33,092 nt of DNA from the NCBI RefSeq assembly GCF_004330295.1, contig NZ_SJOJ01000037.1, forward strand, positions 1 to 33,092, in the 5' to 3' direction. The notes beneath the pieces were generated by a model. The model was not told the DNA's origin. It searched no databases and was given only the letters and a program-made list of their open reading frames with translations. This DNA is from Rahnella victoriana. Lineage in GTDB: Bacteria; Pseudomonadota; Gammaproteobacteria; Enterobacterales; Enterobacteriaceae. The translations under genes and the position numbers were made by a program. Positions 10,207 to 25,209 of this stretch are shown one piece after another (the first letter of the stretch is position 1; every line of letters starts with the position of its first letter).

Positions 10207-13200
10207 ATGGTTTACTCCTATACCGAGAAAAAACGCATTCGTAAGGATTTTGGTAAACGTCCACAAGTTCTGGACATTCCATATCTCCTTTCTATCCAGC
10301 TTGACTCGTTCCAGAAGTTTATCGAGCAAGATCCGGAAGGCCAGTACGGTCTGGAAGCTGCATTCCGTTCTGTATTCCCTATCAAGAGCTACAGCGGTAA
10401 CTCTGAGCTGCAATACGTTAGCTACCGTCTTGGTGAGCCTGTATTCGACGTTAAAGAATGCCAGATCCGCGGTGTGACGTTCTCCGCGCCACTGCGCGTG
10501 AAACTGCGTCTGGTAATCTACGAGCGCGAAGCACCAGAAGGTACGGTCAAAGACATCAAGGAACAAGAAGTCTATATGGGCGAAATTCCGCTCATGACCG
10601 AAAATGGTACCTTTGTGATTAACGGTACTGAGAGGGTTATCGTATCTCAGCTGCACCGTAGTCCGGGCGTATTCTTCGACAGCGATAAGGGTAAAACCCA
10701 CTCCTCGGGTAAAGTGCTTTATAACGCACGTATCATCCCTTACCGCGGTTCATGGTTGGATTTCGAGTTTGACCCGAAAGACAACCTGTTTGTACGTATT
10801 GACCGTCGCCGTAAATTGCCTGCGACCATCATTCTGCGTGCATTAAATTACACGACTGAACAGATCCTTGACCTGTTCTTTGACAAGGTGACTTACCAGA
10901 TCCGCGACAACAAGTTGCAGATGGAACTGGTACCTGAGCGCCTGCGCGGTGAAACAGCTTCCTTTGATATTGAAGCTGACGGCAAAGTCTATGTAGAAAA
11001 AGGCCGCCGCATCACTGCCCGTCATATTCGTCAGCTTGAAAAAGACGAGATTCAGCGCATCGAAGTTCCTGTTGAGTACATCGCAGGGAAAGTGGTCTCT
11101 AAAGACTACATCGACACCAATACCGGTGAGCTGATCGTCCCGGCTAACATGGAATTGTCTCTGGATCTGCTGGCGAAACTGAGCCAGTCCGGTCACAAAA
11201 CCATTGAAACGCTGTTCACCAACGACCTCGATCATGGCGCGTACATGTCCGAGACCATTCGCGTCGACCCAACCAGCGATCGCCTGAGCGCACTGGTTGA
11301 GATCTACCGAATGATGCGTCCTGGTGAGCCACCAACGCGTGAAGCGGCTGAAAGCCTGTTCGAGAACCTGTTCTTCTCTGAAGATCGTTACGACCTCTCT
11401 GCTGTAGGTCGTATGAAGTTCAACCGTTCTCTGCTGCGTGATGAAATCGAAGGTTCAGGTATCCTGAGCAAAGACGACATCATTCAGGTGATGAAAAAGC
11501 TGATCGGCATTCGTAACGGCCAGGGCGAAGTGGATGATATCGACCACTTGGGCAACCGTCGTATTCGTTCCGTTGGCGAAATGGCTGAAAACCAATTCCG
11601 TGTTGGTCTGGTTCGTGTTGAGCGTGCGGTTAAAGAGCGTCTCTCTCTGGGCGACCTCGACACATTGATGCCTCAGGATATGATCAACGCTAAGCCGATT
11701 TCGGCTGCGGTGAAAGAATTCTTCGGTTCAAGCCAGCTGTCACAATTTATGGACCAGAACAACCCGTTGTCTGAGATTACGCACAAACGTCGTATCTCTG
11801 CATTGGGCCCGGGCGGTTTGACCCGTGAACGTGCTGGCTTTGAAGTTCGAGACGTACACCCGACTCACTACGGTCGCGTATGTCCAATCGAAACGCCAGA
11901 AGGTCCAAACATCGGTCTGATCAACTCCTTGTCTGTCTATGCACAGACTAATGAGTACGGTTTCCTGGAAACCCCTTACCGTCGCGTACGTGATGGTCTG
12001 GTGACTGATGAAATCAACTATCTGTCTGCCATTGAAGAAGGCAACTTCGTTATCGCTCAGGCGAACTCCAACCTGGACGAAGAAGGGCGCTTCATTGAAG
12101 ACCTGGTCACTTGTCGTAGCAAAGGCGAATCAAGCCTGTTTAGCCGCGATCAGGTTGACTACATGGACGTTTCCACCCAGCAGGTTGTATCCGTTGGTGC
12201 TTCACTGATTCCATTCCTGGAACACGATGACGCCAACCGTGCATTGATGGGTGCGAACATGCAACGTCAGGCAGTTCCGACCCTGCGCGCTGATAAGCCG
12301 CTGGTAGGTACTGGTATGGAACGTGCTGTAGCGGTTGACTCCGGTGTTACTGCCGTAGCCAAACGTGGCGGTATTGTTCAGTACGTGGATGCATCCCGTA
12401 TCGTTATTCGTGTTAACGAAGAAGAGATGTACCCGGGCGAAGCAGGTATCGACATTTATAACCTGACCAAATACACCCGTTCTAACCAGAACACCTGCAT
12501 CAACCAGATGCCGTGTGTGAATCTGGGCGAACCTATCGAGCGCGGCGACGTGCTGGCAGATGGTCCGTCAACAGATCTGGGCGAACTGGCTCTGGGTCAG
12601 AACATGCGTGTCGCGTTCATGCCTTGGAACGGTTACAACTTCGAAGACTCCATCTTGGTCTCCGAACGTGTTGTGCAGGAAGACCGCTTCACCACCATCC
12701 ATATCCAGGAACTGGCATGTGTGTCCCGTGACACCAAGTTAGGGCCTGAAGAGATCACCGCTGACATCCCTAACGTGGGTGAAGCTGCGCTCTCCAAACT
12801 GGATGAATCCGGTATCGTTTATATCGGTGCTGAAGTGACCGGTGGTGACATTCTGGTTGGTAAGGTAACGCCTAAAGGTGAAACCCAGCTGACGCCAGAA
12901 GAGAAACTGCTGCGTGCGATCTTCGGTGAGAAAGCGTCTGATGTTAAAGACTCTTCTCTGCGTGTACCAAACGGCGTTTCCGGTACGGTTATCGACGTGC
13001 AAGTCTTCACCCGCGATGGCGTGGAAAAAGACAAGCGTGCGTTGGAAATCGAAGAGATGCAGCTGAAGCAGGCTAAGAAAGACCTGACTGAAGAGCTGCA
13101 GATCCTGGAAGCCGGTCTGTTTGCACGTATCCAGTCTGCGCTGGTTGCTGGCGGTGTTGAAGCTGACAAGCTGGGCAAATTGCCTCGCGATCGTTGGTTA

Positions 13201-14235
13201 GAACTGTCACTGACAGACGAAGACAAACAGAATCAGTTGGAACAGCTTGCTGAACAGTACGACGAACTGAAATCCGAGTTTGAGAAAAAACTCGAAGCTA
13301 AGCGTCGTAAAATCACTCAGGGCGATGATCTGGCACCAGGCGTGCTGAAAATCGTTAAAGTGTATTTGGCCGTTAAACGTCAAATCCAGCCTGGTGACAA
13401 GATGGCAGGCCGCCACGGTAACAAAGGTGTTATCTCCAAGATCAACCCGATCGAAGATATGCCTTACGATGAAAACGGAACACCTGTTGATATCGTACTG
13501 AACCCGCTGGGCGTTCCATCACGTATGAACATTGGTCAGATTTTGGAAACCCACCTGGGTATGGCCGCGAAAGGTATTGGTGAAAAAATCAATGCCATGC
13601 TGAAGAAACAGGAAGAAGTTTCTAAGCTGCGCGAGTTCATCCAGCGTGCCTATGATCTGGGCGACGACGTTTGTCAGAAAGTTGATCTGACCACCTTCAC
13701 CGATGACGAAGTATTGCGTCTGGCTGAGAACCTGAAAAAAGGTATGCCAATCGCAACACCAGTCTTCGACGGTGCGAAAGAGTCAGAGATCAAGCAACTG
13801 CTTGAAATGGGCGGAATCCCAACCTCTGGCCAGATCACACTGTTTGACGGCCGTACCGGCGAGCAATTCGAGCGTCAGGTTACCGTCGGCTACATGTACA
13901 TGCTGAAACTGAACCACCTTGTTGACGATAAGATGCACGCGCGTTCTACCGGTTCTTACAGCCTTGTTACTCAGCAGCCGCTGGGTGGTAAAGCTCAGTT
14001 CGGTGGTCAGCGCTTCGGTGAGATGGAAGTGTGGGCACTGGAAGCATACGGTGCCGCGTATACCCTACAGGAAATGCTGACTGTTAAGTCCGATGACGTG
14101 AACGGCCGTACTAAGATGTATAAAAACATCGTAGATGGCGATCATCGTATGGAACCAGGCATGCCGGAATCCTTCAACGTACTGTTGAAAGAAATCCGTT
14201 CTCTGGGTATCAACATCGAGCTGGAAGACGAGTAA
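10207..14235 (+). CDS. rpoB: DNA-directed RNA polymerase subunit beta
   Basis: The beta subunit forms one pincer of RNA polymerase and part of the active centre. At 1342 aa it has the E. coli length, and residue numbering coincides where checked (Phe506-Gly507-Ser508). The rifampicin-binding cluster is sensitive-type at all usual positions: Gln513, Asp516, His526, Arg529 and Ser531. The conserved C-terminal region around [20 protein letters not shown], which interlocks with beta', is intact. GAGGA lies seven bases before the ATG. The gene is transcribed by readthrough of the attenuator from PL10 and forms an operon with rpoC 91 bases downstream. Confidence 0.99.
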   Translation: MVYSYTEKKRIRKDFGKRPQVLDIPYLLSIQLDSFQKFIEQDPEGQYGLEAAFRSVFPIKSYSGNSELQYVSYRLGEPVFDVKECQIRGVTFSAPLRVKLRLVIYEREAPEGTVKDIKEQEVYMGEIPLMTENGTFVINGTERVIVSQLHRSPGVFFDSDKGKTHSSGKVLYNARIIPYRGSWLDFEFDPKDNLFVRIDRRRKLPATIILRALNYTTEQILDLFFDKVTYQIRDNKLQMELVPERLRGETASFDIEADGKVYVEKGRRITARHIRQLEKDEIQRIEVPVEYIAGKVVSKDYIDTNTGELIVPANMELSLDLLAKLSQSGHKTIETLFTNDLDHGAYMSETIRVDPTSDRLSALVEIYRMMRPGEPPTREAAESLFENLFFSEDRYDLSAVGRMKFNRSLLRDEIEGSGILSKDDIIQVMKKLIGIRNGQGEVDDIDHLGNRRIRSVGEMAENQFRVGLVRVERAVKERLSLGDLDTLMPQDMINAKPISAAVKEFFGSSQLSQFMDQNNPLSEITHKRRISALGPGGLTRERAGFEVRDVHPTHYGRVCPIETPEGPNIGLINSLSVYAQTNEYGFLETPYRRVRDGLVTDEINYLSAIEEGNFVIAQANSNLDEEGRFIEDLVTCRSKGESSLFSRDQVDYMDVSTQQVVSVGASLIPFLEHDDANRALMGANMQRQAVPTLRADKPLVGTGMERAVAVDSGVTAVAKRGGIVQYVDASRIVIRVNEEEMYPGEAGIDIYNLTKYTRSNQNTCINQMPCVNLGEPIERGDVLADGPSTDLGELALGQNMRVAFMPWNGYNFEDSILVSERVVQEDRFTTIHIQELACVSRDTKLGPEEITADIPNVGEAALSKLDESGIVYIGAEVTGGDILVGKVTPKGETQLTPEEKLLRAIFGEKASDVKDSSLRVPNGVSGTVIDVQVFTRDGVEKDKRALEIEEMQLKQAKKDLTEELQILEAGLFARIQSALVAGGVEADKLGKLPRDRWLELSLTDEDKQNQLEQLAEQYDELKSEFEKKLEAKRRKITQGDDLAPGVLKIVKVYLAVKRQIQPGDKMAGRHGNKGVISKINPIEDMPYDENGTPVDIVLNPLGVPSRMNIGQILETHLGMAAKGIGEKINAMLKKQEEVSKLREFIQRAYDLGDDVCQKVDLTTFTDDEVLRLAENLKKGMPIATPVFDGAKESEIKQLLEMGGIPTSGQITLFDGRTGEQFERQVTVGYMYMLKLNHLVDDKMHARSTGSYSLVTQQPLGGKAQFGGQRFGEMEVWALEAYGAAYTLQEMLTVKSDDVNGRTKMYKNIVDGDHRMEPGMPESFNVLLKEIRSLGINIELEDE

Positions 14236-14261
14236 GTACTCGAATTCGCACTGATCACAGG

Positions 14262-14296
14262 GGCACCTGCCTGTTAATCAATACAGATCAGGTGCC
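14262..14296 (+). repeat. Intercistronic hairpin between rpoB and rpoC
   Basis: An 8-bp stem (GGCACCTG 14262-14269 with CAGGTGCC 14289-14296) has a 19-base loop and no T tract. It is not a terminator; it may affect mRNA stability or rpoC translation. Confidence 0.5.
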
Positions 14297-14326
14297 TAAC
14301 AGGTCTAACCCGACGGGAGCCAATCC

Positions 14327-17300
14327 GTGAAAGACTTACTAAAGTTTCTGAAAGCGCAAACTAAGACCGAAGAGTTTGATGCGATCAAAATTGCTCTGGC
14401 ATCGCCAGACATGATCCGTTCTTGGTCTTTTGGTGAAGTTAAGAAGCCAGAAACCATTAACTACCGTACGTTCAAACCAGAACGTGACGGCCTTTTCTGT
14501 GCCCGTATCTTCGGACCAGTAAAAGACTACGAATGCCTGTGCGGTAAGTACAAGCGTTTAAAACATCGCGGCGTGATCTGCGAGAAGTGCGGCGTTGAAG
14601 TGACCCAGACTAAAGTACGCCGTGAGCGTATGGGCCACATCGAACTGGCTTCCCCGACTGCACACATCTGGTTCCTGAAATCGCTGCCATCGCGCATCGG
14701 TTTGCTGCTGGATATGCCACTGCGTGATATCGAACGTGTTCTGTACTTCGAATCCTATGTGGTTATCGAAGGCGGCATGACTAACCTCGAAAAACGCCAG
14801 ATCCTGACTGAAGAGCAGTATCTGGATGCGTTGGAAGAGTTTGGTGATGAGTTCGACGCGAAGATGGGTGCGGAAGCTATTCAGGCCCTGTTGAAAAACA
14901 TGGATCTGGAAGCAGAGTGCGAGCAACTGCGTGAAGAGTTGAACGAAACCAACTCCGAAACCAAACGTAAGAAGCTGACCAAGCGTATCAAGCTGCTGGA
15001 AGCGTTCGTTCAGTCTGGTAACAAACCAGAGTGGATGATCCTGACTGTGCTGCCGGTACTGCCACCAGACTTGCGTCCATTGGTTCCGTTGGACGGCGGC
15101 CGTTTCGCAACGTCGGATCTGAACGATCTGTATCGTCGCGTGATCAACCGTAACAACCGTCTGAAACGCCTGCTGGATCTGGCTGCGCCAGACATCATCG
15201 TACGTAACGAAAAACGTATGCTGCAAGAAGCGGTAGATGCTTTGCTGGATAACGGCCGTCGCGGTCGTGCAATCACCGGCTCTAACAAGCGTCCGCTGAA
15301 ATCTCTGGCAGACATGATTAAAGGTAAACAGGGTCGTTTCCGTCAGAACTTGCTGGGTAAACGTGTCGACTACTCTGGTCGTTCCGTTATCACCGTAGGT
15401 CCATACCTGCGTCTGCACCAGTGTGGTCTGCCGAAGAAAATGGCGCTGGAACTGTTCAAACCGTTCATTTACGGCAAGCTGGAACTGCGTGGCCTGGCCA
15501 CCACCATCAAAGCCGCTAAAAAAATGGTTGAGCGCGAAGAAGCTGTCGTTTGGGATATCCTGGACGAAGTTATCCGCGAACACCCGGTACTGCTGAACCG
15601 TGCACCAACCCTGCACCGTTTAGGTATCCAGGCGTTTGAACCGGTTCTGATCGAAGGTAAAGCAATTCAGCTGCACCCGCTGGTTTGTGCGGCATATAAC
15701 GCCGACTTCGATGGTGACCAGATGGCTGTTCACGTACCGTTGACGCTGGAAGCTCAGCTGGAAGCGCGTGCGTTGATGATGTCTACCAACAACATCCTGT
15801 CACCTGCGAACGGCGAGCCAATCATCGTTCCTTCTCAGGACGTTGTATTGGGTCTGTACTACATGACTCGTGACTGTGTTAACGCCAAAGGCGAAGGCAT
15901 GGTTCTGACCGGTCCTAAAGAAGCTGAGCGTATTTACCGCGCCGGTTTGGCCTCTCTGCATGCGCGTGTCAAAGTGCGTATTACAGAAGAGATCAAAAAT
16001 ACCGAAGGCGAAGTTACGCACAAGACGTCGATTATCGACACGACAGTTGGTCGCGCCATCCTTTGGATGATCGTACCTAAAGGTCTGCCGTTCTCTATCG
16101 TCAACCAGCCTCTGGGCAAAAAAGCTATCTCCAAAATGCTGAACACCTGTTACCGCATTTTGGGCCTGAAGCCGACCGTTATTTTTGCTGACCAGATCAT
16201 GTACACCGGTTTTGCTTACGCTGCCCGTTCAGGCGCGTCAGTAGGTATCGATGACATGGTAATCCCTGCGAAGAAAGCAGAGATCATCGAAGAAGCAGAA
16301 ACCGAAGTTGCTGAAATCCAGGAACAGTTCCAGTCTGGTCTGGTCACTGCTGGCGAACGCTATAACAAAGTGATCGACATCTGGGCTGCGGCCAACGAAC
16401 GTGTTGCTAAGGCAATGATGGAAAACTTGTCTGTTGAAGACGTTGTCAACCGTGACGGTGTTGTTGAACAGCAGGTTTCCTTCAACAGTATCTTTATGAT
16501 GGCCGACTCCGGTGCGCGTGGTTCTGCTGCACAGATTCGTCAGCTGGCCGGTATGCGTGGCCTGATGGCGAAACCAGATGGTTCCATCATTGAAACGCCA
16601 ATCACCGCGAACTTCCGTGAAGGTCTGAACGTACTCCAGTACTTCATCTCTACTCACGGTGCTCGTAAAGGTTTGGCGGATACCGCACTTAAAACGGCTA
16701 ACTCCGGTTATCTGACCCGTCGTCTGGTTGACGTCGCGCAGGATCTGGTTGTGACCGAAGACGACTGTGGGACTCACGAAGGCATCATGATGACTCCGGT
16801 CATCGAAGGTGGCGACGTTAAAGAACCACTGCGTGAGCGTGTACTGGGTCGTGTGACTGCAGAAGATATCCTCAAGCCGGGTACGGCGGATATCCTGGTT
16901 CCACGTAACACCCTGCTTCACGAGAAGACGTGTGATCTGTTAGAAGAGAACTCAGTCGACAGCGTGAAAGTACGTTCAGTCGTAAGTTGCGAAACCGACT
17001 TTGGTGTGTGTGCAAACTGCTACGGTCGCGACCTGGCACGTGGTCACATCATCAACAAAGGTGAAGCGATCGGTGTTATTGCAGCACAGTCCATCGGTGA
17101 GCCGGGTACCCAGCTGACGATGCGTACGTTCCACATCGGTGGTGCGGCATCTCGTGCGGCAGCGGAATCCAGCATCCAGGTTAAGAACACTGGTACCATT
17201 AAACTGAGCAACCACAAGCACGTTAGCAACTCTAACGGCAAACTGGTGATCACTTCCCGTAACACTGAGCTGAAATTGATCGACGAATTCGGTCGTACCA

Positions 17301-18547
17301 AAGAAAGCTATAAAGTGCCTTACGGTTCCGTGATGGGCAAAGGCGATGGCGCATCAGTTAACGGCGGCGAAACCGTTGCTAACTGGGATCCGCACACCAT
17401 GCCAGTTATCAGTGAAGTGAGTGGTTTCATTCGCTTTGCCGATATGGTGGATACTCAGACCATCACACGCCAGACCGACGACCTGACCGGTTTGTCTTCT
17501 CTGGTTGTTCTGGACTCTGCAGAGCGTACCGGTAGCGGTAAAGACCTGCGTCCGGCACTGAAAATCGTTGACGCTAAAGGCGACGACGTATTGATCCCAG
17601 GTACTGATATGCCTGCTCAATACTTCCTGCCAGGTAAAGCGATTGTTCAGCTGGAAGATGGTACTCAGATCCACTCTGGTGACACCCTGGCGCGTATTCC
17701 TCAGGAATCCGGCGGTACCAAGGACATCACCGGTGGTCTGCCACGCGTTGCTGACCTGTTCGAAGCACGTCGTCCGAAAGAGCCTGCAATCCTTGCTGAA
17801 ATCAGCGGGATCATCTCCTTCGGTAAAGAAACCAAAGGCAAACGTCGTCTGGTAATTTCTCCGTTAGATGGCAGCGATGCTTACGAAGAAATGATCCCTA
17901 AATGGCGTCAGCTGAACGTGTTCGAAGGCGAAGTTGTGGAACGTGGTGACGTCGTATCCGACGGCCCTGAGTCTCCGCACGACATCTTGCGTTTACGTGG
18001 TGTTCACGCGGTTACCCGCTACATCACCAACGAAGTGCAGGAAGTTTACCGTCTGCAAGGCGTTAAGATTAACGATAAGCACATCGAAGTTATCGTTCGT
18101 CAGATGTTGCGTAAAGGCACCATCGTTAGCGCTGGTGGCACTGACTTCCTGGAAGGCGAGCAGGCAGAAATGTCTCGCGTTAAAATAGCTAACCGTAAGC
18201 TGGAAGCTGAAGGCAAAATCACGGCAACATTCAGCCGTGACCTGCTCGGTATCACCAAGGCATCCCTGGCGACCGAATCCTTCATCTCTGCAGCGTCGTT
18301 CCAGGAAACCACGCGTGTTCTTACCGAAGCGGCTGTTGCCGGTAAACGTGATGAACTGCGTGGCCTGAAAGAGAACGTTATCGTTGGCCGTCTGATCCCA
18401 GCCGGTACCGGTTACGCTTATCACCAGGATCGTGCACGCCGTAAAGCACAAGGCGAAGTGCCAGTTGTACCGCAAGTCAGCGCGGATGAAGCAACGGCTA
18501 ACCTGGCTGAACTGCTGAACGCAGGTTTCGGTAACAGCGACGATTAA
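14327..18547 (+). CDS. rpoC: DNA-directed RNA polymerase subunit beta'
   Basis: The beta' subunit carries the catalytic magnesium site of RNA polymerase. The 1406-aa product (E. coli 1407) starts with GTG after GGGAGCC. Zinc site 1 is C70, C72, C85 and C88. The active-site loop NADFDGDQM is at 458-466, with Asp460, 462 and 464. The second zinc site is present in the C-terminal half ([15 protein letters not shown] region). The trigger-loop region around [16 protein letters not shown] is conserved. The extreme C-terminus differs from E. coli (ends NAGFGNSDD). It is the last gene of the rplJL-rpoBC operon and is closed by a strong terminator. Confidence 0.99.
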   Translation: MKDLLKFLKAQTKTEEFDAIKIALASPDMIRSWSFGEVKKPETINYRTFKPERDGLFCARIFGPVKDYECLCGKYKRLKHRGVICEKCGVEVTQTKVRRERMGHIELASPTAHIWFLKSLPSRIGLLLDMPLRDIERVLYFESYVVIEGGMTNLEKRQILTEEQYLDALEEFGDEFDAKMGAEAIQALLKNMDLEAECEQLREELNETNSETKRKKLTKRIKLLEAFVQSGNKPEWMILTVLPVLPPDLRPLVPLDGGRFATSDLNDLYRRVINRNNRLKRLLDLAAPDIIVRNEKRMLQEAVDALLDNGRRGRAITGSNKRPLKSLADMIKGKQGRFRQNLLGKRVDYSGRSVITVGPYLRLHQCGLPKKMALELFKPFIYGKLELRGLATTIKAAKKMVEREEAVVWDILDEVIREHPVLLNRAPTLHRLGIQAFEPVLIEGKAIQLHPLVCAAYNADFDGDQMAVHVPLTLEAQLEARALMMSTNNILSPANGEPIIVPSQDVVLGLYYMTRDCVNAKGEGMVLTGPKEAERIYRAGLASLHARVKVRITEEIKNTEGEVTHKTSIIDTTVGRAILWMIVPKGLPFSIVNQPLGKKAISKMLNTCYRILGLKPTVIFADQIMYTGFAYAARSGASVGIDDMVIPAKKAEIIEEAETEVAEIQEQFQSGLVTAGERYNKVIDIWAAANERVAKAMMENLSVEDVVNRDGVVEQQVSFNSIFMMADSGARGSAAQIRQLAGMRGLMAKPDGSIIETPITANFREGLNVLQYFISTHGARKGLADTALKTANSGYLTRRLVDVAQDLVVTEDDCGTHEGIMMTPVIEGGDVKEPLRERVLGRVTAEDILKPGTADILVPRNTLLHEKTCDLLEENSVDSVKVRSVVSCETDFGVCANCYGRDLARGHIINKGEAIGVIAAQSIGEPGTQLTMRTFHIGGAASRAAAESSIQVKNTGTIKLSNHKHVSNSNGKLVITSRNTELKLIDEFGRTKESYKVPYGSVMGKGDGASVNGGETVANWDPHTMPVISEVSGFIRFADMVDTQTITRQTDDLTGLSSLVVLDSAERTGSGKDLRPALKIVDAKGDDVLIPGTDMPAQYFLPGKAIVQLEDGTQIHSGDTLARIPQESGGTKDITGGLPRVADLFEARRPKEPAILAEISGIISFGKETKGKRRLVISPLDGSDAYEEMIPKWRQLNVFEGEVVERGDVVSDGPESPHDILRLRGVHAVTRYITNEVQEVYRLQGVKINDKHIEVIVRQMLRKGTIVSAGGTDFLEGEQAEMSRVKIANRKLEAEGKITATFSRDLLGITKASLATESFISAASFQETTRVLTEAAVAGKRDELRGLKENVIVGRLIPAGTGYAYHQDRARRKAQGEVPVVPQVSADEATANLAELLNAGFGNSDD

Positions 18548-18570
18548 TCGTCTTCTGTCGAAACGCATAG

Positions 18571-18599
18571 AACCGCTCCTTCGGGAGCGGTTTTTTTTT
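18571..18599 (+). terminator. rpoC Rho-independent terminator
   Basis: A perfect 9-bp stem (18571-18579 with 18584-18592) has a stable TTCG tetraloop and ends in a T9 run. It ends the rplJL-rpoBC operon. Confidence 0.96.
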
Positions 18600-18636
18600 G
18601 CCTGAAGTGTGCGAGTTGAAACGCTCTGGAAAGAGG

Positions 18637-18674
18637 AGCCGGAACAGGGAACTGGACGATAACCTGTTCCGGCT
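18637..18674. terminator. Inverted repeat downstream of thiH (possible thi operon terminator)
   Basis: A perfect 12-bp stem (18637-18648 with 18663-18674) with a 14-base loop lies in the gap between the convergent rpoC and thiH ends. On the minus strand it is followed by CCTCTTTCC, a poor T tract, so it may be a weak terminator or an mRNA 3'-end stabiliser for the thi operon. Confidence 0.5.
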
Positions 18675-18814
18675 ATTTGGAAGCAGCACCGGGATGCGTG
18701 GCGCCGGCCATCTGCGAATGTGCAGCGGCAAAAGCACAGTAATGCCCGCTGCGTGCTGGCGCGAGGAGCAAAATCACTTTATGGAATCTGCATTCCTGAG
18801 AGTTTATCAGTTTG

Positions 18815-19957
18815 TCATCCGGCGACATTTTCCTGCGAGACGCGCCCCAAAAAACTGTCCCAGTCTTTCCAGACCGGTTGCAGCCCGGCGCGGGTTAACG
18901 CGTTCGCCACATGTTGAGGCGAACGGTTGTCGTGCGGCGCAAATTGCTCCAGTTCAGGATGATCATCGGCATAGCCGCCGGGCTGTGTTTTGGATCCGGC
19001 ACTGACGGTGTTGATCGCCAGCGGAATAACGTGATCCCGAAAATAAGGCGATTCACGTGTCGACAGTGAAAGCTCGACATCCGGCGCCAGCATTCTGAAA
19101 GCGCAAATCAGTTGTACCAGCTGATTTTCTTCCAGCAGGGAAGCCGGTTCGATGCCGCCGGTGCAGGGACGCAATCTGGGAAACGCCACCGAATAGCGGC
19201 TTTGCCAGTAAGATTGTTGCAGGTACAACAAATGCTCGGCCACCATATAACTGTCAGTCCGCCAGTTTCCTGAGAGGCCGAACAGCGCACCCAGCCCGAT
19301 TTTATCGATTCCCGCACGCCCGAGCCGGTCCGGGGTTTCGAGCCGCCAGAAGAAATCCTGTTTCTGCCCGCGAAGATGATGCAAAGCATACGTCGGCGCA
19401 TGATAGGTTTCCTGATAAACCAGCACGCCATCCAGCCCCAATGTTTTCAGCTCGGCATATTCTTCCTGTTGCAGCGGCTGAACCTCAATCATCAGCGAAT
19501 CAAAATGACGTCTGATCGCCGGGAAGTGACGGCGAAAATAGTCCATGCCGACCTTTCCTTTGTGTTCGCCGGTGACCAGCAACAGATGTTTGAAGCCCAG
19601 CGTATTCAGCGCTTCGCACTCCCGCCTGATTTCATCCTCATCCAGCGTTTTACGTTTAATTTTGTTGCTCATCGAAAAGCCGCAATAGGTACATTCGTTG
19701 GCGCAAAGATTGGATAAATACAGCGGTGCGAAGAAATTCACCGTGTTGCCGAACCGCTGGCGCGTGAGTTGTTGCGCACGCTGCGCCATCGGTTCCAGAT
19801 AAGGCAGCGCAGCCGGAGAAATCAGTGCCATGAAATCTTCCCGACTGATTTTGTTGCGGCTGAGCGCCTTTTCCACATCACGGGATGTTTTGCTATTGAT
19901 GCGCAGGGAAATGTCATCCCAGTTCAGCGTTGACCAGACATCCGTAAAATTATTCAT
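18815..19957 (-). CDS. thiH: 2-iminoacetate synthase ThiH (tyrosine lyase)
   Basis: ThiH is a radical SAM enzyme that cleaves tyrosine to dehydroglycine (2-iminoacetate) and p-cresol, supplying the glycine-derived unit of the thiamine thiazole ring. The 380-aa product (E. coli 377) has the [4Fe-4S] motif CANECTYC, with Cys85, Cys89 and Cys92. Its presence instead of a glycine oxidase (ThiO) indicates the route typical of facultative anaerobes. The start overlaps the thiG stop as ATGA. It is the last gene of thiCEFSGH. Confidence 0.97.
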   Translation of the reverse strand: MNNFTDVWSTLNWDDISLRINSKTSRDVEKALSRNKISREDFMALISPAALPYLEPMAQRAQQLTRQRFGNTVNFFAPLYLSNLCANECTYCGFSMSNKIKRKTLDEDEIRRECEALNTLGFKHLLLVTGEHKGKVGMDYFRRHFPAIRRHFDSLMIEVQPLQQEEYAELKTLGLDGVLVYQETYHAPTYALHHLRGQKQDFFWRLETPDRLGRAGIDKIGLGALFGLSGNWRTDSYMVAEHLLYLQQSYWQSRYSVAFPRLRPCTGGIEPASLLEENQLVQLICAFRMLAPDVELSLSTRESPYFRDHVIPLAINTVSAGSKTQPGGYADDHPELEQFAPHDNRSPQHVANALTRAGLQPVWKDWDSFLGRVSQENVAG

Positions 19958-20733
19958 GACAACGCCTGCGAGGTATTAAGGAAACCGGTCAGCGGACTGG
20001 ACGCGCTGGCGTGGCGTTGTCTGCCACCCAAACCGCTCTGGCGGGCGATAACCCCGGCCTGAACCGCCAGCCGGAACGCGGTGGCCATCGCGACCGGATC
20101 GCCCGCGACGGCAATCGCGGTGTTGACCAGCACGGCATCAGCACCCAGTTCCAGCGCCTCCGCAGCCTGACTCGGCGCACCAATACCGGCATCAACAACC
20201 ACCGGAATGCGCGCCTGTTCGATGATAATTTGCAGAAACTCGCGGGTTTGCAGTCCCTGATTGGAGCCAATCGGCGCACCCAGCGGCATAACGGCGGCAC
20301 AACCCGCTTCTTCAAGACGCTTACACAAAACCGGATCCGCGCTGCAATACGGCAAAACAACAAAACCCTGTTTCACCAGAATCTCTGCGGCTTTCAGCGT
20401 TTCGACGGCATCGGGAAGCAGATATTTTACATCCGGATGAATTTCCAGTTTTACCCAGTGGGTACCCAAAGCTTCTCTTGCCAGTTGTGCGGCGAACACT
20501 GCTTCTTCCGCCGTTTTTGCCCCCGATGTATTGGGCAGTAACCGCACGCCGAGTTGTTGCAGCGGGGAAAGAATGTCATCACCACCGCGACGCAGATCGA
20601 CGCGCTTCATCGCCATGGTCACCAGTTGAGAACCGGATGCCGCCAGCGCCTGTTGCATCAGCGCAGGGCTGGCGAATTTCCCGGTTCCGGTAAAAAGGTG
20701 CGACGTAAATGTGGTATCAGCAATTTTTAACAT
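19954..20733 (-). CDS. thiG: Thiazole synthase ThiG
   Basis: ThiG is a TIM-barrel enzyme that condenses 1-deoxy-D-xylulose 5-phosphate, dehydroglycine and the sulfur carried on ThiS thiocarboxylate to form the thiazole phosphate. The 259-aa product (E. coli 256) carries the Schiff-base lysine at Lys95 in [10 protein letters not shown]. Phosphate-binding segments follow at [21 protein letters not shown] and AVLVNTAIA. It starts one base after the thiS stop, with GGAGGC as its ribosome-binding site inside the thiS end. It works as a complex with ThiH. Confidence 0.97.
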   Translation of the reverse strand: MLKIADTTFTSHLFTGTGKFASPALMQQALAASGSQLVTMAMKRVDLRRGGDDILSPLQQLGVRLLPNTSGAKTAEEAVFAAQLAREALGTHWVKLEIHPDVKYLLPDAVETLKAAEILVKQGFVVLPYCSADPVLCKRLEEAGCAAVMPLGAPIGSNQGLQTREFLQIIIEQARIPVVVDAGIGAPSQAAEALELGADAVLVNTAIAVAGDPVAMATAFRLAVQAGVIARQSGLGGRQRHASASSPLTGFLNTSQALS

Positions 20734-20734
20734 G

Positions 20735-20935
20735 TCAGCCTCCGGCTATCGCCTGAAAAAGCAGGATCTCATCACCGTCTTCCAGCCAATGTGCAGCCCA
20801 GTGATCACGGGGGATAATGACCTGATTGACTGCCAGTGCGCTGCCCGCCGGATTCAGCGCCAGCAGATTGAGCAGGGCATGCAGCGTAATTGGCTCTGCG
20901 ACGTGATGCGGTTCGTCATTAACCAGAATGTTCAC
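20735..20935 (-). CDS. thiS: Sulfur carrier protein ThiS
   Basis: ThiS is a ubiquitin-like carrier whose C-terminal Gly-Gly is adenylated by ThiF and then turned into a thiocarboxylate that gives sulfur to the thiazole ring. I place the start at the GTG at 20935, giving 66 aa, the E. coli length. CGGAGG sits six bases upstream, homology (NILVND) starts there, and the GTG overlaps the thiF stop as GTGA. The longer ORF from 20950 would place its ATG inside that ribosome-binding region. The sequence ends in IAGG as required. Both neighbours, thiF and thiG, are its partners. Confidence 0.93.
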   Translation of the reverse strand: MNILVNDEPHHVAEPITLHALLNLLALNPAGSALAVNQVIIPRDHWAAHWLEDGDEILLFQAIAGG

Positions 20936-21673
20936 GGATGGCCTCCGCAAACAGAACAGGCTGGAGAACGCGTGAGTTGCAACGATCGCCAGTTCTGTGT
21001 TTTACCGTCGAACAGCCGCAACTTTCCGCTCAGTGTTGATGGTAACCCGGCAAGAATTTTCAGTGCTTCCAGCGCCTGAAGTGTGCCGAGGGTGCCGACG
21101 ACCGGCCCGAGCACACCCGATGTGCGGCAGTTGCGCTGCACCGTTTCCTGATCCGGATACAGACAGGCATAACAACCGTGTACGTAGGGAGCGTCGAGTA
21201 CCAGAAGCTGGCCACTGAATCCGACGGCGCTGCCGCTGATCAAGGTTTTCCCCGCATCCACGCAGGCTTTATTGATCGCATGTCGGGTTTCCATGTTATC
21301 GCTGCAATCCAAAACGATATCGGCACCCGACACGGCTCCGGTTAACGCTTCCCCTGCCAGCCGTTCTGTCAGGGCTACGGCTTCACACAACGGGTTGAGG
21401 CGCAGCAGTTCGCGCTTTGCCAGCGTCGCTTTGTTCTGATCAAGGTCTGCCGTGCGATAGAGGATTTGTCGCTGAAGATTGGTGATATGCAGCTGATCGT
21501 CATCGGCCAGAACCAGCGTGCCAACGCCGGCCGCCGCCAGATATAACGCGGCGGGAGAACCCAGCCCGCCGAGTCCGACAATCAGCACTTTCGCCGCCTG
21601 TAACTTTTCCTGCGCCTGCGGGCCAAATTCCTCCAGCATCAGCTGGCGGCTGTAGCGCATAAATGCCGCATCG

Positions 21674-21681
<8 letters not shown>
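20932..21681 (-). CDS. thiF: ThiS adenylyltransferase ThiF
   Basis: ThiF is an E1-like enzyme that adenylates the C-terminal glycine of ThiS for sulfur loading. The start at 21681 gives 249 aa beginning [13 protein letters not shown], like E. coli ThiF (251 aa). A longer frame from 21813 only adds 44 residues read from within thiE and is unlikely. The nucleotide-binding loop GLGGLGSP is at 36-43. Zinc cysteines are Cys170/Cys173 and Cys242/Cys245. Cys185 in RNCRTSG matches the sulfur-transfer cysteine of E. coli ThiF. The start overlaps the thiE stop by eight bases. Confidence 0.95.
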
Positions 21682-24513
<2,832 letters not shown>

Positions 24514-24517
24514 CCTC

Positions 24518-24546
24518 AATATAGGAGGCGTTTTTTTAAACTACAA
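24518..24546 (-). promoter_or_regulatory. Probable thiC operon promoter
   Basis: On the minus strand, TTGTAG (24541-24546), a 17-base spacer and TATATT (24518-24523) lie just upstream of the riboswitch, so the transcript would begin at about the aptamer 5' edge. The -10 sits in the loop of a small inverted repeat (GCCTC 24513-24517 with GAGGC 24525-24529). Confidence 0.6.
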
Positions 24547-24557
24547 GTAAAACTGTA

Positions 24558-24571
24558 ACCCTGAGCAGGGT
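24558..24571 (-). terminator. Possible weak terminator after rsd
   Basis: A short 5-bp stem (ACCCT 24558-24562 with AGGGT 24567-24571) is followed on the minus strand by TACAGTTTTAC. It is weak, and readthrough from rsd into thiC is possible. Confidence 0.3.
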
Positions 24572-24588
24572 CTTAGGGTGGTAACACG

Positions 24589-25104
24589 TTAAGCCGGTCT
24601 GGCGAGATCAGGTTCATTCGCCGGAGGTAACGCACCCTCCGCGGGCGGCTCGAAGGCCATGATAATTAATTGATCTTCCAGCTGAAAACGGGCATCTAAC
24701 GCTTCACCGATATCCGATAATGCATAATGAAACGCGAAAGCATTGTCATCATCAATATCAGTTTCTGTGTAACTGTCATGGAAAGCCATGATAGCTTCAG
24801 TATTCAGTTCCAGTGCAGGATAGATTTTTGCCGCCTTCACTTTCTTCGGGCTGTCGGCACCATCGACTTCTTCAATGATGCGTGGATAAAGATGAAAATG
24901 CCCGGCAGAAAGATAGTCGACAAGGTGATGGCAAAAACTGTCCAGCGCCTTTTCATTCAAAGGTGTATGTTTTTCTTTATTGGGTTTCAGGCCGACCAGT
25001 GTGCAGTAAGAAACCAGCAATTCTTTACGCGCGTGTAGCCACTGATCGACTAATTCATTACTGCCACCAACGCGTTGGGTCAGTCTTTCCAGACGATTTA
25101 GCAT
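24589..25104 (-). CDS. rsd: Regulator of sigma D (Rsd), anti-sigma70 factor
   Basis: Rsd binds region 4 of sigma70 and favours use of alternative sigma factors in stationary phase. The start at 25104 gives 171 aa ([16 protein letters not shown]), with GGAG six bases upstream; an in-frame ATG at 25122 lacks a site. The core matches E. coli Rsd (158 aa): [42 protein letters not shown] and [18 protein letters not shown]. The C-terminus is longer and rich in Pro/Ala ([16 protein letters not shown]...). It is upstream of thiC on the same strand and divergent from nudC. Confidence 0.95.
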   Translation of the reverse strand: MLNRLERLTQRVGGSNELVDQWLHARKELLVSYCTLVGLKPNKEKHTPLNEKALDSFCHHLVDYLSAGHFHLYPRIIEEVDGADSPKKVKAAKIYPALELNTEAIMAFHDSYTETDIDDDNAFAFHYALSDIGEALDARFQLEDQLIIMAFEPPAEGALPPANEPDLARPA

Positions 25105-25209
25105 GGTTGACTCCGTGAGCAATAAAAAAAGTAACCGAAAAGAAACGTTACTAATATGTAAAGATCACTCTCAGATTGTCAGTCCCGACGAGGTTATGCA
25201 ACAACAATT

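Noticed and set aside
11719..11808. Possible rifampicin-resistance changes in rpoB
   Set aside because: The cluster reads as sensitive-type at residues 508-533, with Gln513, Asp516, His526, Arg529 and Ser531 all unchanged.
14558..15616. A 352-codon open frame antisense to rpoC, and similar long antisense frames at 16238-16921 and 7627-8280
   Set aside because: Highly expressed genes avoid TTA, CTA and TCA codons, which removes stops from the matching antisense frame. These frames have no ribosome-binding site and no recognisable protein features.
18598..19005. A + strand open frame of 135 codons after rpoC
   Set aside because: It begins in the T run of the rpoC terminator and overlaps the 3' end of thiH on the other strand. 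No ribosome-binding site or known domain is visible.
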